Origin: an uncultured Collinsella sp.
GTDB lineage: Bacteria; Actinomycetota; Coriobacteriia; Coriobacteriales; Coriobacteriaceae
Reading direction: 5' to 3'
NCBI GenBank assembly: GCA_902492825.1
Contig: CABUMZ010000105.1
Location: forward strand, 1 to 6,548
Length of the DNA stretch: 6,548 nt
Below, piece by piece: positions 1-5,531 of the stretch. The notes beneath the pieces are model-generated. The model made no database searches. It had not been told where the DNA came from and was given only the letters and a program-made list of their open reading frames with translations. How positions within the stretch are numbered: the first letter of the stretch is position 1; each line of letters starts with the position of its first letter. The translations under genes and the position numbers were made by a program.

Positions 1-1239
1 GCCCTTAAAGAGCGCGACGATCACGTAGGCGATAAAGCCCAGGCCAATGCCGGCAGAGATGGAGTAGGTGAAGGGCACGCCGGCGACAATCATGAACGCC
101 GGGAAACCCTGCGACACGTCGGACCAGTCGATCTCGGAGGCCTCGCTCATCATGAGGTAGCCGACGTAGACCAGAGCACCGCAGGTGGCGGCGCTGGAAA
201 CGATGGTGACGATGGGGGAGAAGAACGCGGCGAGAATGAACAGCACACCGGTGGTGACGGAGGTGAGGCCCGTGCGGCCACCGTCGGCAGCGCCAGAGGT
301 GGACTCGACGAAGGTGGTGATGGAGGAGACGCCCATGAAACCGCCCACAGCGGCGGCGGCGGAGTCGACGATCAGAATCTCCTTGATATTCTCGACGTTG
401 CCGTCGTCGGTGAGGAACTCGCCCTGCTTGGCCACGGCCATCGCGGTGCCCATGGTGTCGAAGAAGTCACTCATGAGCAGCGAGAACGAGATGACGAGGA
501 GCGCGGGGTCGGTAAGGACCTTGACGATGGCAGGCACGCCGCCGGCGTCGGCGATGGGGCCACCGATGCTCGAGAAGTCGAGCGGGGCGATGATACCGGT
601 CGGAGCCTGGGTCACACCTAGGGGGATACCGGCGATAACGGCGACGATGATGCCGATGAGCAGCGAGCCCGGCACGTTGCGGGAAGCAAGGGCAACCGTC
701 ACGACGATGGAGATGATGCCGACGATGAAGGTGGGGGAGGTGATGTCGCCCAGACCGACGAGTGTACCGGCGCCAGCGGTGATAATGCCGGCATCGCACA
801 GGCCGATCATGGCGATGAACAGGCCCAGACCCACCGAGATGGCGTGACGCAGGACAACCGGGATGGCGTCCATGATGGCCTCGCGCAGGCCACAAAGCAC
901 GAGCAGCAAGATGACAACGCCCTCAAGGAAGATGACGCTCATGGCCACGTGCCAGTCACCGCCGCAGACGGTGGTGGTGATTCCGGCGATCATCGCGTTG
1001 ACGCCTAAGCCCGACGCGCAGGCGAGCGGGCGGTTGGCGAAGATGCCCATGCAGATGGTCATGATGCCGGCGCCCAGGCAGGTGGCGCAGGCGAGCGCTC
1101 CCGCATCGATGCCGGCGCCCGAGAGCACCGCGGGGTTGACGGCGATGATGTAAGCCATCGCCAGGAATGTTGTCAGTCCAGCGCGGAGTTCGGTCCCGAT
1201 TGTGGACTTGCGCTCGCTGACGTGAAATAGTTCGTCCAT
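1..1239 (-). CDS. NCS2 (AzgA/PbuG-type) purine permease, C-terminus cut by window edge
   Basis: This is an integral membrane symporter of the NCS2 nucleobase family, AzgA-like branch, whose members (PbuG, PbuO, YjcD) import hypoxanthine, guanine or adenine. Reading from 1239 to the window edge gives 413 open codons with no stop. Visible landmarks are an N-terminal GLTTFLAMAYIIAVNP segment (about residues 21-36), SGLGVNAM (76-83) at the position of the family's G-x-GLNA motif, RHAISVGLGLFIAMIGL (131-147), the signature DFFDTMGT (258-265) and ESTSGAADGGRTGLTSV (312-328). Many hydrophobic segments fit a 12-14 helix transporter. Family members are usually about 430-480 residues, so only the last helix or so is missing. 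The start is set by AAGGAAAGGG at 1245-1254, five bases before the ATG. An ATG at 1243 is in another frame and opens only a shadow frame. The gene is divergent from the deformylase-like gene. The family is clear; which purine it carries cannot be told from sequence. Confidence 0.93.
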   Translation of the reverse strand, partial: MDELFHVSERKSTIGTELRAGLTTFLAMAYIIAVNPAVLSGAGIDAGALACATCLGAGIMTICMGIFANRPLACASGLGVNAMIAGITTTVCGGDWHVAMSVIFLEGVVILLLVLCGLREAIMDAIPVVLRHAISVGLGLFIAMIGLCDAGIITAGAGTLVGLGDITSPTFIVGIISIVVTVALASRNVPGSLLIGIIVAVIAGIPLGVTQAPTGIIAPLDFSSIGGPIADAGGVPAIVKVLTDPALLVISFSLLMSDFFDTMGTAMAVAKQGEFLTDDGNVENIKEILIVDSAAAAVGGFMGVSSITTFVESTSGAADGGRTGLTSVTTGVLFILAAFFSPIVTIVSSAATCGALVYVGYLMMSEASEIDWSDVSQGFPAFMIVAGVPFTYSISAGIGLGFIAYVIVALFKG

Positions 1240-1244
1240 GCATA

Positions 1245-1254
1245 CCCTTTCCTT
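1245..1254 (-). promoter_or_regulatory. Ribosome binding site of the purine permease
   Basis: AAGGAAAGGG on the minus strand ends five bases before ATG 1239. It favours this start over the out-of-frame ATG at 1243, which would overlap the site. Confidence 0.7.
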
Positions 1255-1256
1255 GT

Positions 1257-1277
1257 TCGGCCCCGAGTTTAGGCCGA
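1257..1277 (-). promoter_or_regulatory. Small hairpin in the permease 5' leader
   Basis: TCGGCC and GGCCGA are perfect 6-base arms around a 9-base loop, immediately upstream of the permease ribosome binding site. It could modulate translation or be incidental. It does not resemble the conserved core of a purine riboswitch. Confidence 0.3.
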
Positions 1278-1294
1278 TTGACACGAACTCACCC

Positions 1295-1300
1295 ACTATA
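1295..1300 (-). promoter_or_regulatory. Possible -10 box for the purine permease
   Basis: TATAGT on the minus strand matches the -10 consensus at five of six positions and would give a leader of roughly 50 bases. The -35 region about 18 bases upstream (GGAACA) is poor, so the call is tentative. Confidence 0.3.
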
Positions 1301-1359
1301 GCCCCTTTACGACGCTGTTGTTCCTCGCATGTTGATGTTCGGCGCTTTGTAGCAGACGG

Positions 1360-1399
1360 ACGGTATTTTTCGCATGAAAATGTGTGGGTACCGTATACT
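1360..1399 (+). promoter_or_regulatory. Possible promoter and dyads upstream of the deformylase-like gene
   Basis: TATACT at 1394-1399 matches a -10 box at five of six positions and would start RNA about 27 bases before ATG 1433. No good -35 box is seen at the usual distance, so an activator may be needed. Two inverted repeats lie here: ACGGTA (1360-1365) with TACCGT (1389-1394), and TTTTC (1367-1371) with GAAAA (1376-1380). They overlap the expected polymerase site and could be operators. Confidence 0.35.
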
Positions 1400-1422
1400 T
1401 AAGCAGTTACAACGACCCCTAT

Positions 1423-1427
1423 GGAGG
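1423..1427 (+). promoter_or_regulatory. Ribosome binding site that decides the deformylase-like start
   Basis: GGAGG lies five bases before ATG 1433 and inside the alternative reading from ATG 1421. It supports the MIKEL start typical of this short class over MEERMIKEL. Confidence 0.7.
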
Positions 1428-1432
1428 AACGT

Positions 1433-1852
1433 ATGATTAAAGAGCTCTGCCACGACGAGGCTATTCTGTCCCAGCGTTGCGAGGTCGCGACCGTCGAGGA
1501 CGAGTCGGTGGCACAGGACCTGATCGATACCATCAAGTCGCTCGACGATGCCGGCTGCCTTGCCGCCAACCAGATCGGCGTCACCAAGAAGGTCTGCGTC
1601 TATCTGGACGACGCCGGCGAGCCCCATGTGCTCTACAACCCCCGTCTGGTGTTTGGCCTGGGTGCCAGCAAGATGGAGGAGAGCTGCCTGACGCACGAGG
1701 AGGTCACCAAGTCCACGCGCTACATCAAGTGCAAGGTTGCCTTTGACCAGATCGTCGACGGCAAGATGAAGGAGTGTCGCCGCGACTACGCGGGCTTTGA
1801 GGCGCAAATGATCCAGCATATGATCGATCACTGTCTTGGAAAGTTGGTCTAA
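1433..1852 (+). CDS. Short peptide-deformylase-like protein lacking the catalytic glutamate
   Basis: This 139-residue cytoplasmic protein is homologous to peptide deformylase, which removes the formyl group from nascent N-terminal Met. It matches the short deformylase class seen in Clostridia and Coriobacteria. Motif I is GCLAANQIG (41-49), with Gln47 in the active-site position. Motif II is ESCLT (83-87), with Cys85 as metal ligand. Motif III is QHMIDH (128-133), where His129 and His133 are kept but Met130 replaces the glutamate that acts as general base in canonical QHExDH. Motif II also has Ser where EGCLS has Gly. By analogy with E. coli Glu133 mutants, deformylation should be lost or very weak. 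The start is set by GGAGG at 1423-1427, five bases before ATG 1433. The in-frame ATG at 1421 overlaps that site and has no ribosome binding site of its own. Homology is certain; catalytic activity is doubtful. Confidence 0.88.
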   Translation: MIKELCHDEAILSQRCEVATVEDESVAQDLIDTIKSLDDAGCLAANQIGVTKKVCVYLDDAGEPHVLYNPRLVFGLGASKMEESCLTHEEVTKSTRYIKCKVAFDQIVDGKMKECRRDYAGFEAQMIQHMIDHCLGKLV

Positions 1853-1955
1853 GGGGACCAAAGCACCGCACCTTGCCGCTCAATCGTCGCTCGCGTACCT
1901 TAAGTACGCTTCGCTCCTCTTTCGTGGCAATCTGCGGCACTTTGACCCCTTAGAC
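1847..1955. repeat. 109-bp imperfect palindromic element overlapping the deformylase-like stop codon
   Basis: The outer arms GTCTAAGGGG (1847-1856) and CCCCTTAGAC (1946-1955) are perfect complements. Further in, CAAAG, CCGCA and TTGCC recur in the same order on the opposite strand of the right arm. The centre is GCGTAC (1893-1898), CTTAA, GTACGC (1904-1909). Parts between the inner blocks and the centre do not pair, so this is a long interrupted hairpin. Its left arm includes the last sense codon and stop of the deformylase-like gene. Size and symmetry fit a REP- or MITE-like interspersed element or a long RNA stem in the 3' UTR. No transposase is present. Confidence 0.6.
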
Positions 1956-1996
1956 GACCTGCGGGGTTAACTTGGTTGAGTTTATCCTGCTTGAAT

Positions 1997-2039
1997 AGCC
2001 CGGGCATGACATTGTTGTCATGTCCGGGCTTTTGTGTTT
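1997..2039 (+). terminator. Strong intrinsic terminator after the deformylase-like gene
   Basis: The 15-base arms AGCCCGGGCATGACA (1997-2011) and TGTCATGTCCGGGCT (2016-2030) pair fully with one G-U wobble around a TTGT loop. TTTGTGTTT follows. It lies 145 bases past the deformylase-like stop and ends about 57 bases before the bile salt hydrolase start, so it isolates the two genes. Confidence 0.85.
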
Positions 2040-2086
2040 AGCGCCTTTTTGTTTGGAGACAATGAAATTAGCAAGAACGTAAAGCT

Positions 2087-2092
2087 AGGAGG
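2087..2092 (+). promoter_or_regulatory. Ribosome binding site that decides the bile salt hydrolase start
   Basis: AGGAGG is four bases before ATG 2097, placing Cys as the second codon. This is required for the N-terminal nucleophile and excludes the longer reading from ATG 2034, which begins inside the terminator tail. Confidence 0.85.
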
Positions 2093-2096
2093 CGCT

Positions 2097-3062
2097 ATGT
2101 GTACGAGTATTCGATTTACCGATAATTCTGGCCACATGTATCTGGGCCGCAACCTCGACTGGAGCTTTGACTACGGCCAACAGGTTCGCGTGATGCCGCG
2201 CGGGTTTCACATTCCGTATTCGTTTATCGACGACGCGACAGCGGCGCACGCGGTGATCGGTATGTGCATCGATTACAGGAACTACCCTATGTTCTTCGAT
2301 TGCGGCAACGATGCGGGCCTCGCCGTGGCGGGTCTCAATTTCCCGGGTTATGCCGAGTATGCCGAGGACCCTGTCGACGGCAAGACCAATATCGCGGCCT
2401 ATGAGTTCCCCCTGTGGGTGGCAGCGACGTTCTCGACGGTCGATGAGGTCGAGGCCGCGCTGCGCGACACGGTGATTGTCGCCAAATCTGCCGGAGAGGG
2501 GCTGGGCGTGTCGCTACTCCATTGGATTATCGGCGACAGCCAGCGCAGCATCGTGGTCGAGATGATGGCTGACGGCCTGCATGTATACGACGATCCGGTC
2601 GACACCCTTGCCAATCAGCCCACCTTCCCGTGGCACATGGAAAACCTCCGCACCTATATCACCGCCACAAGCGATTTTCCGCAGACGGCGACATGGCGTG
2701 GCGCTGAGCTCAAGCCCTATGGTGCGGGTGCCGGCATGCGCGGCATTCCGGGCGATTGCTATTCGCCGAGCCGTTTTGTAAAGGCGGCGTACCTCAATGC
2801 CAATTACCCGCAAAAAGAGAGCGAGATCGAAAACGTCGTCCGCATGTTCCGTTCACTCGAGGGCGTGGTGATGATCGAGGGAGCGTCCAGGATGGGCGAT
2901 GGCAAGTTCGAGAAGACTATCTACACCGGATGCTTTAGCGCGCGCACGGGCAATTATTACTACGCGATGTATGATGATCCGTCGATTCGCTACGTGAGCC
3001 TGATGGATGCCGAGGGTGCGAGCCCCGATAAGCTTGTGGTTCCCGAGCCGCGTCGTTCGTAG
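2097..3062 (+). CDS. bsh: Bile salt hydrolase (choloylglycine hydrolase)
   Basis: This 321-residue enzyme cleaves the amide bond of glycine- or taurine-conjugated bile acids, releasing free bile acid. It belongs to the Ntn-hydrolase superfamily (choloylglycine hydrolase / penicillin V acylase, C59). After Met removal the nucleophile is Cys2 (MCTSIRF). The other expected residues are present: Arg18 and Asp21 (GRNLDWSF, 17-24), Asn81 (AGLNFPGY, 78-85), Asn173 (LANQPTF, 171-177) and Arg226 (SPSRFVKA, 223-230). Asn rather than Tyr at position 81 favours bile salt hydrolase over penicillin V acylase. Length is normal for the family. No signal peptide is seen, so it should be cytoplasmic, and no bile transporter is adjacent. 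A strong terminator precedes it and hairpins follow, so it is probably monocistronic. No convincing promoter is seen between 2040 and 2086. Glycine versus taurine preference is not readable with confidence. Confidence 0.95.
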   Translation: MCTSIRFTDNSGHMYLGRNLDWSFDYGQQVRVMPRGFHIPYSFIDDATAAHAVIGMCIDYRNYPMFFDCGNDAGLAVAGLNFPGYAEYAEDPVDGKTNIAAYEFPLWVAATFSTVDEVEAALRDTVIVAKSAGEGLGVSLLHWIIGDSQRSIVVEMMADGLHVYDDPVDTLANQPTFPWHMENLRTYITATSDFPQTATWRGAELKPYGAGAGMRGIPGDCYSPSRFVKAAYLNANYPQKESEIENVVRMFRSLEGVVMIEGASRMGDGKFEKTIYTGCFSARTGNYYYAMYDDPSIRYVSLMDAEGASPDKLVVPEPRRS

Positions 3063-3068
3063 CCGTTA

Positions 3069-3121
3069 GCTTTGCTGCGATGCAAAGCGGCCCTGTGTCT
3101 CTCGTGAGGTGCAGGGCCGCT
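3069..3121. terminator. Overlapping hairpins between convergent genes, probable bidirectional terminator
   Basis: AGCGGCCCTG (3086-3095) and CAGGGCCGCT (3112-3121) are perfect 10-base arms around a 16-base loop that holds a smaller CTC/GAG pairing. A second hairpin, GCTTTGC (3069-3075) with GCAAAGC (3082-3088), shares three bases with the first, so the two cannot both form fully. T-runs are weak on both sides (GTCGTTGATTT on plus, TTTGC on minus). The position between bsh and kup fits termination from both directions. Confidence 0.65.
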
Positions 3122-3141
3122 GTCGTTGATTTGTGACGTCG

Positions 3142-5373
3142 CTAGAAGTTGGCGTCGTTGAGTTGTTCACTCTCGAGGCCGTCGAGCTGTTGCTGTTCGG
3201 GCGTATCGGCGACGCTCTCGAGCAACTCGGTGGGATCGACGTTCATGTCCTTACCGGCTTCGTTGCCGTTGACCAGGTCGTCCGAGAAGATGTCGACTTC
3301 CATTTCCTCGGCCTCTTCGATCAGGATCTCGAGCGGCACCTGGGTGCGTACGAGCTTGACTGCCGGACGCATGCGGGCAAAGAGCGGTACGTACTCAATG
3401 ATGATGGCCGAGTTCTCGAGACCATACCAACGTGCCGGGCTTCCGCAGGCGCGGCGGACGGCGTACTTGATGGCCATCACACGGTGGTCGTTGCGGTTGA
3501 TGTCCGTTTCGGGGGCAAGCATCTTGCGCAGCATACAAAAGCGGAAGTCACCCACGTTGCCACGCGTCTCGTAGATGGAGTAGGTGTGATGTTGCGGCGG
3601 CAGCTCGCCCGATGCCATCAAGTCGCCGACGATCTGGCGCAGGTAGGCGTTGATGCGCTGATTGACCTTAAAGCCCAGGTCCAAGCGCACGCGGAACAGG
3701 AAGTCTGTGCCAAAGGTCTCGACGGAATACTCGTGCGTATAGGGCTCGTCGGTGACATGCACGTTAATGAACCAATACGCCTTGGCGCGCTTGGGATGTT
3801 TATCCAGGATGGAATAGAGCACGTCGCGGTCGAGTGTGAGCGGATCGGGGCTGTTGGTGAGGAACACTAGGTTGTCGGCGAGCACGGGATAGGTCTCGTC
3901 GTTGCGCAGGCGGTTGAGCTGATCGATGTACTTGGAGACGGGCAACAGAATCGTCTGCGTGCGCTCGATGGCGGTGCCACGGCGCCACACGTACATAAGG
4001 CCAAACAGCAGTGCGGCCAGGAAGATCATCACATAACCGCCGTCAAAGAACATGGTGAGGCACGAGGCGAAGAAGCACAGCTCAATGGCACCGAAGAGCA
4101 GGGCGAAGACGCAGGCGCCCAGCTTGTGCTTGAGAATGCCAGCGATATAGCTCGTCAAAAGCGTCGTAGTCATGAGCATGGTCACGGTAATGGCGAGGCC
4201 GTAGGCGCTCTCCATGCGTTCGGAGTTTTGGAACAGCAGCACGATGAAGATGCAGCCGACCCACATGATGTTGTTGACGAGCGGAATATAGAGCTGGCCC
4301 TTGGTGTCGCTGGGGTAGTGGATGCGCAGATGCGGCATAAGGTTGAGGCGCGTGGCCTCGGATACCAGCGAGAACGAGCCGGTGATGAGCGCCTGCGAGG
4401 CAATGATGGCCGCCACGGCCGAAAGCACGATGGCAAAGGGGCGCAGGGGCTCGGGAAGCATCATATAGAACGGGTTGACGATATCCATTGCGAGCATCTG
4501 GGGATTGGAGTTGTTGGCGAGCAGCCAAGCGCCCTGACCCAGGTAGTTAAGGATAAGCGCCGCCTTTACGAACGGCCAGGATGCGTAAATGTTAGCTTTG
4601 CCCACGTGACCCATGTCCGAATAGAGCGCCTCGGCGCCAGTCGTCGACAGGAAGACGAAGCCGAGCACCATGATGCCCGAGTGGTTGATGGGCGAGAACA
4701 GGAACATGATGCCGCGGATGGGGTTGAGCGCGCGTAGGATGGACAGGTTGCCGAGCATGTTGAACAGGCCGGCGCCCGCCAGGAACAGGAACCATAGCGT
4801 CATAAGCGGGCCGAACAGCTTGCCGATTGACGAGGTGCCGGCGCGCTGCATGGCAAACAGACCACAGATAATGATGATGGTGATGATGATCACATTGGTC
4901 TGGCCGTCACCCAGCAGCGCATGGCCCCATTCGATGGTGCGCAGACCCTCGATGGCCGTGGTAACCGTGACAGCGGGGGTGAGGATGCCGTCGGCGAGCA
5001 GCGCCGCACCGCCGATCATGGCGGGGAGAATCAGCCACGGTGCCACCTTGCGCACCAGGCTAAACAGGGCGAAGATGCCGCCTTCGTTGTGGTTGTCGGC
5101 CTTCATGGCGATTACCACGTACTTGACCGTGGTCACGAGTGTCATGGTCCAGATGACGAGCGAAAGCGCGCCCAGGATCATGTCCTCGCTGACGGTACCG
5201 ATGCCGCCGTTGTTGGCGACGATTGATTTCATGGTGTACATGGGGCTCGTGCCGATGTCGCCATAGACGACGCCGAGCGTTACGAGCAGCATGCCAGCGG
5301 AGAGTGGAATGGCTCCGTGCCCGCCTTGACCACGCTGGTCTTGGGGGCTTGCCTCCAGTTTGTTGTGTGCCAC
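3142..5373 (-). CDS. kup: KUP-family potassium uptake protein
   Basis: This is a K+ symporter of the KUP/HAK/KT family in the cytoplasmic membrane. Numbered from the upstream ATG at 5391, motifs are GVVYGDIGTSPMY (40-52), ADNHNEGGIFAL (98-109), DGILTPAVTV (134-143) and STTGAEALYSDMGHVG (249-264). About 12 hydrophobic segments end near residue 470, followed by a soluble C-terminal domain of about 280 residues. The last 60 residues are rich in Glu and Asp. The protein is longer than E. coli Kup (622 residues). The preferred start is GTG 5373 (743 residues): AAGGGAG at 5379-5385 lies five bases before it. The ATG at 5391 (749 residues) has no ribosome binding site and sits two bases from an 11-bp inverted repeat. 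The gene is alone, convergent with bsh. Family assignment is certain; start is likely but not proven. Confidence 0.95.
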   Translation of the reverse strand: MAHNKLEASPQDQRGQGGHGAIPLSAGMLLVTLGVVYGDIGTSPMYTMKSIVANNGGIGTVSEDMILGALSLVIWTMTLVTTVKYVVIAMKADNHNEGGIFALFSLVRKVAPWLILPAMIGGAALLADGILTPAVTVTTAIEGLRTIEWGHALLGDGQTNVIIITIIIICGLFAMQRAGTSSIGKLFGPLMTLWFLFLAGAGLFNMLGNLSILRALNPIRGIMFLFSPINHSGIMVLGFVFLSTTGAEALYSDMGHVGKANIYASWPFVKAALILNYLGQGAWLLANNSNPQMLAMDIVNPFYMMLPEPLRPFAIVLSAVAAIIASQALITGSFSLVSEATRLNLMPHLRIHYPSDTKGQLYIPLVNNIMWVGCIFIVLLFQNSERMESAYGLAITVTMLMTTTLLTSYIAGILKHKLGACVFALLFGAIELCFFASCLTMFFDGGYVMIFLAALLFGLMYVWRRGTAIERTQTILLPVSKYIDQLNRLRNDETYPVLADNLVFLTNSPDPLTLDRDVLYSILDKHPKRAKAYWFINVHVTDEPYTHEYSVETFGTDFLFRVRLDLGFKVNQRINAYLRQIVGDLMASGELPPQHHTYSIYETRGNVGDFRFCMLRKMLAPETDINRNDHRVMAIKYAVRRACGSPARWYGLENSAIIIEYVPLFARMRPAVKLVRTQVPLEILIEEAEEMEVDIFSDDLVNGNEAGKDMNVDPTELLESVADTPEQQQLDGLESEQLNDANF

Positions 5374-5378
5374 GTGGA

Positions 5379-5385
5379 CTCCCTT
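5379..5385 (-). promoter_or_regulatory. Ribosome binding site supporting a GTG start for kup
   Basis: AAGGGAG on the minus strand lies five bases before GTG 5373 and inside the reading that would start at ATG 5391. Nothing comparable precedes ATG 5391. Confidence 0.6.
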
Positions 5386-5393
5386 AGACATCC

Positions 5394-5418
5394 GGTTATC
5401 TGTCTAGGACAGATAACC
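5394..5418. promoter_or_regulatory. Perfect 11-bp inverted repeat in the kup leader
   Basis: GGTTATCTGTC (5394-5404) and GACAGATAACC (5408-5418) are perfect complements separated by TAG. It lies just downstream of a possible kup -10 box, so it could be a repressor operator or an RNA hairpin just before the ribosome binding site at 5379-5385. There is no T-run, which argues against a simple terminator. Confidence 0.6.
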
Positions 5419-5429
5419 TTTATGCCGTC

Positions 5430-5435
5430 TTTATA
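5430..5435 (-). promoter_or_regulatory. Possible kup -10 box
   Basis: TATAAA on the minus strand matches the -10 consensus at five of six positions. A GTGCCA element 15 bases upstream (5451-5456) matches the -35 consensus at four of six, but the spacer is short. It lies between the dyads at 5394-5418 and 5461-5481. Confidence 0.3.
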
Positions 5436-5460
5436 CATACAAGAGCAGTTTGGCACATCA

Positions 5461-5481
5461 GGTTATTTTAGACAATAATCC
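5461..5481. promoter_or_regulatory. Degenerate second copy of the kup-leader dyad
   Basis: The stretch begins GGTTAT, contains TAGACA and ends ATAATCC. It shares these blocks in order with the perfect dyad at 5394-5418 but with shorter spacing. It may be a weaker binding site for the same regulator. The similarity is short and could be chance. Confidence 0.3.
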
Positions 5482-5497
5482 CCAGCTGGGGATTATT
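5474..5497. terminator. Perfect 24-bp palindrome, probable terminator of the EamA gene
   Basis: AATAATCCCC (5474-5483), AGCT, GGGGATTATT (5488-5497) reads the same on both strands. As RNA it gives a 10-bp stem with an AGCT loop. It lies 34 bases past the EamA stop codon, where a terminator is expected. The U-tract after the GC stem is broken (ATTATTGTCT), so an operator role for kup is the alternative. Confidence 0.5.
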
Positions 5498-5531
5498 TAT
5501 GTACGTGGGTAGCATTTCGAAACAGGGGCTT

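Noticed and set aside
185..847. A 220-codon plus-strand frame across the purine permease
   Set aside because: Its Met/Pro/Thr/Ser-rich translation is typical of an antisense shadow. The minus-strand frame carries clear NCS2 signatures over the whole stretch.
956..1243. Minus-strand frame starting MHGRT at ATG 1243
   Set aside because: It is out of frame with the NCS2 motifs and gives an Arg/His-rich product. The ribosome binding site spacing fits ATG 1239 better.
1240..1420. A purine riboswitch in the permease leader
   Set aside because: The leader shows only a 6-bp hairpin. The conserved three-way junction with its loop-loop pairing is not apparent.
1307..1861. A 184-codon minus-strand frame opposite the deformylase-like gene
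   Set aside because: The plus strand encodes ordered deformylase motifs with a good ribosome binding site. The antisense frame has no such support.
2034..2096. A 21-residue N-terminal extension of bile salt hydrolase
   Set aside because: It begins in the terminator tail, lacks a ribosome binding site and would bury the Cys2 nucleophile, which must become the N-terminus. No propeptide-like feature was seen.
3133..3870. A 245-codon plus-strand open frame opposite the end of kup
   Set aside because: It lies fully antisense to a well-conserved KUP gene in GC-rich DNA, shows no recognisable motif and has no ribosome binding site. It is a shadow of kup codon usage.
5392..5531. A c-di-AMP (ydaO-type) riboswitch before kup
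   Set aside because: Such riboswitches do occur upstream of potassium transporters, but this gap of 140-158 bases shows none of the conserved core I could recognise, only simple dyads.
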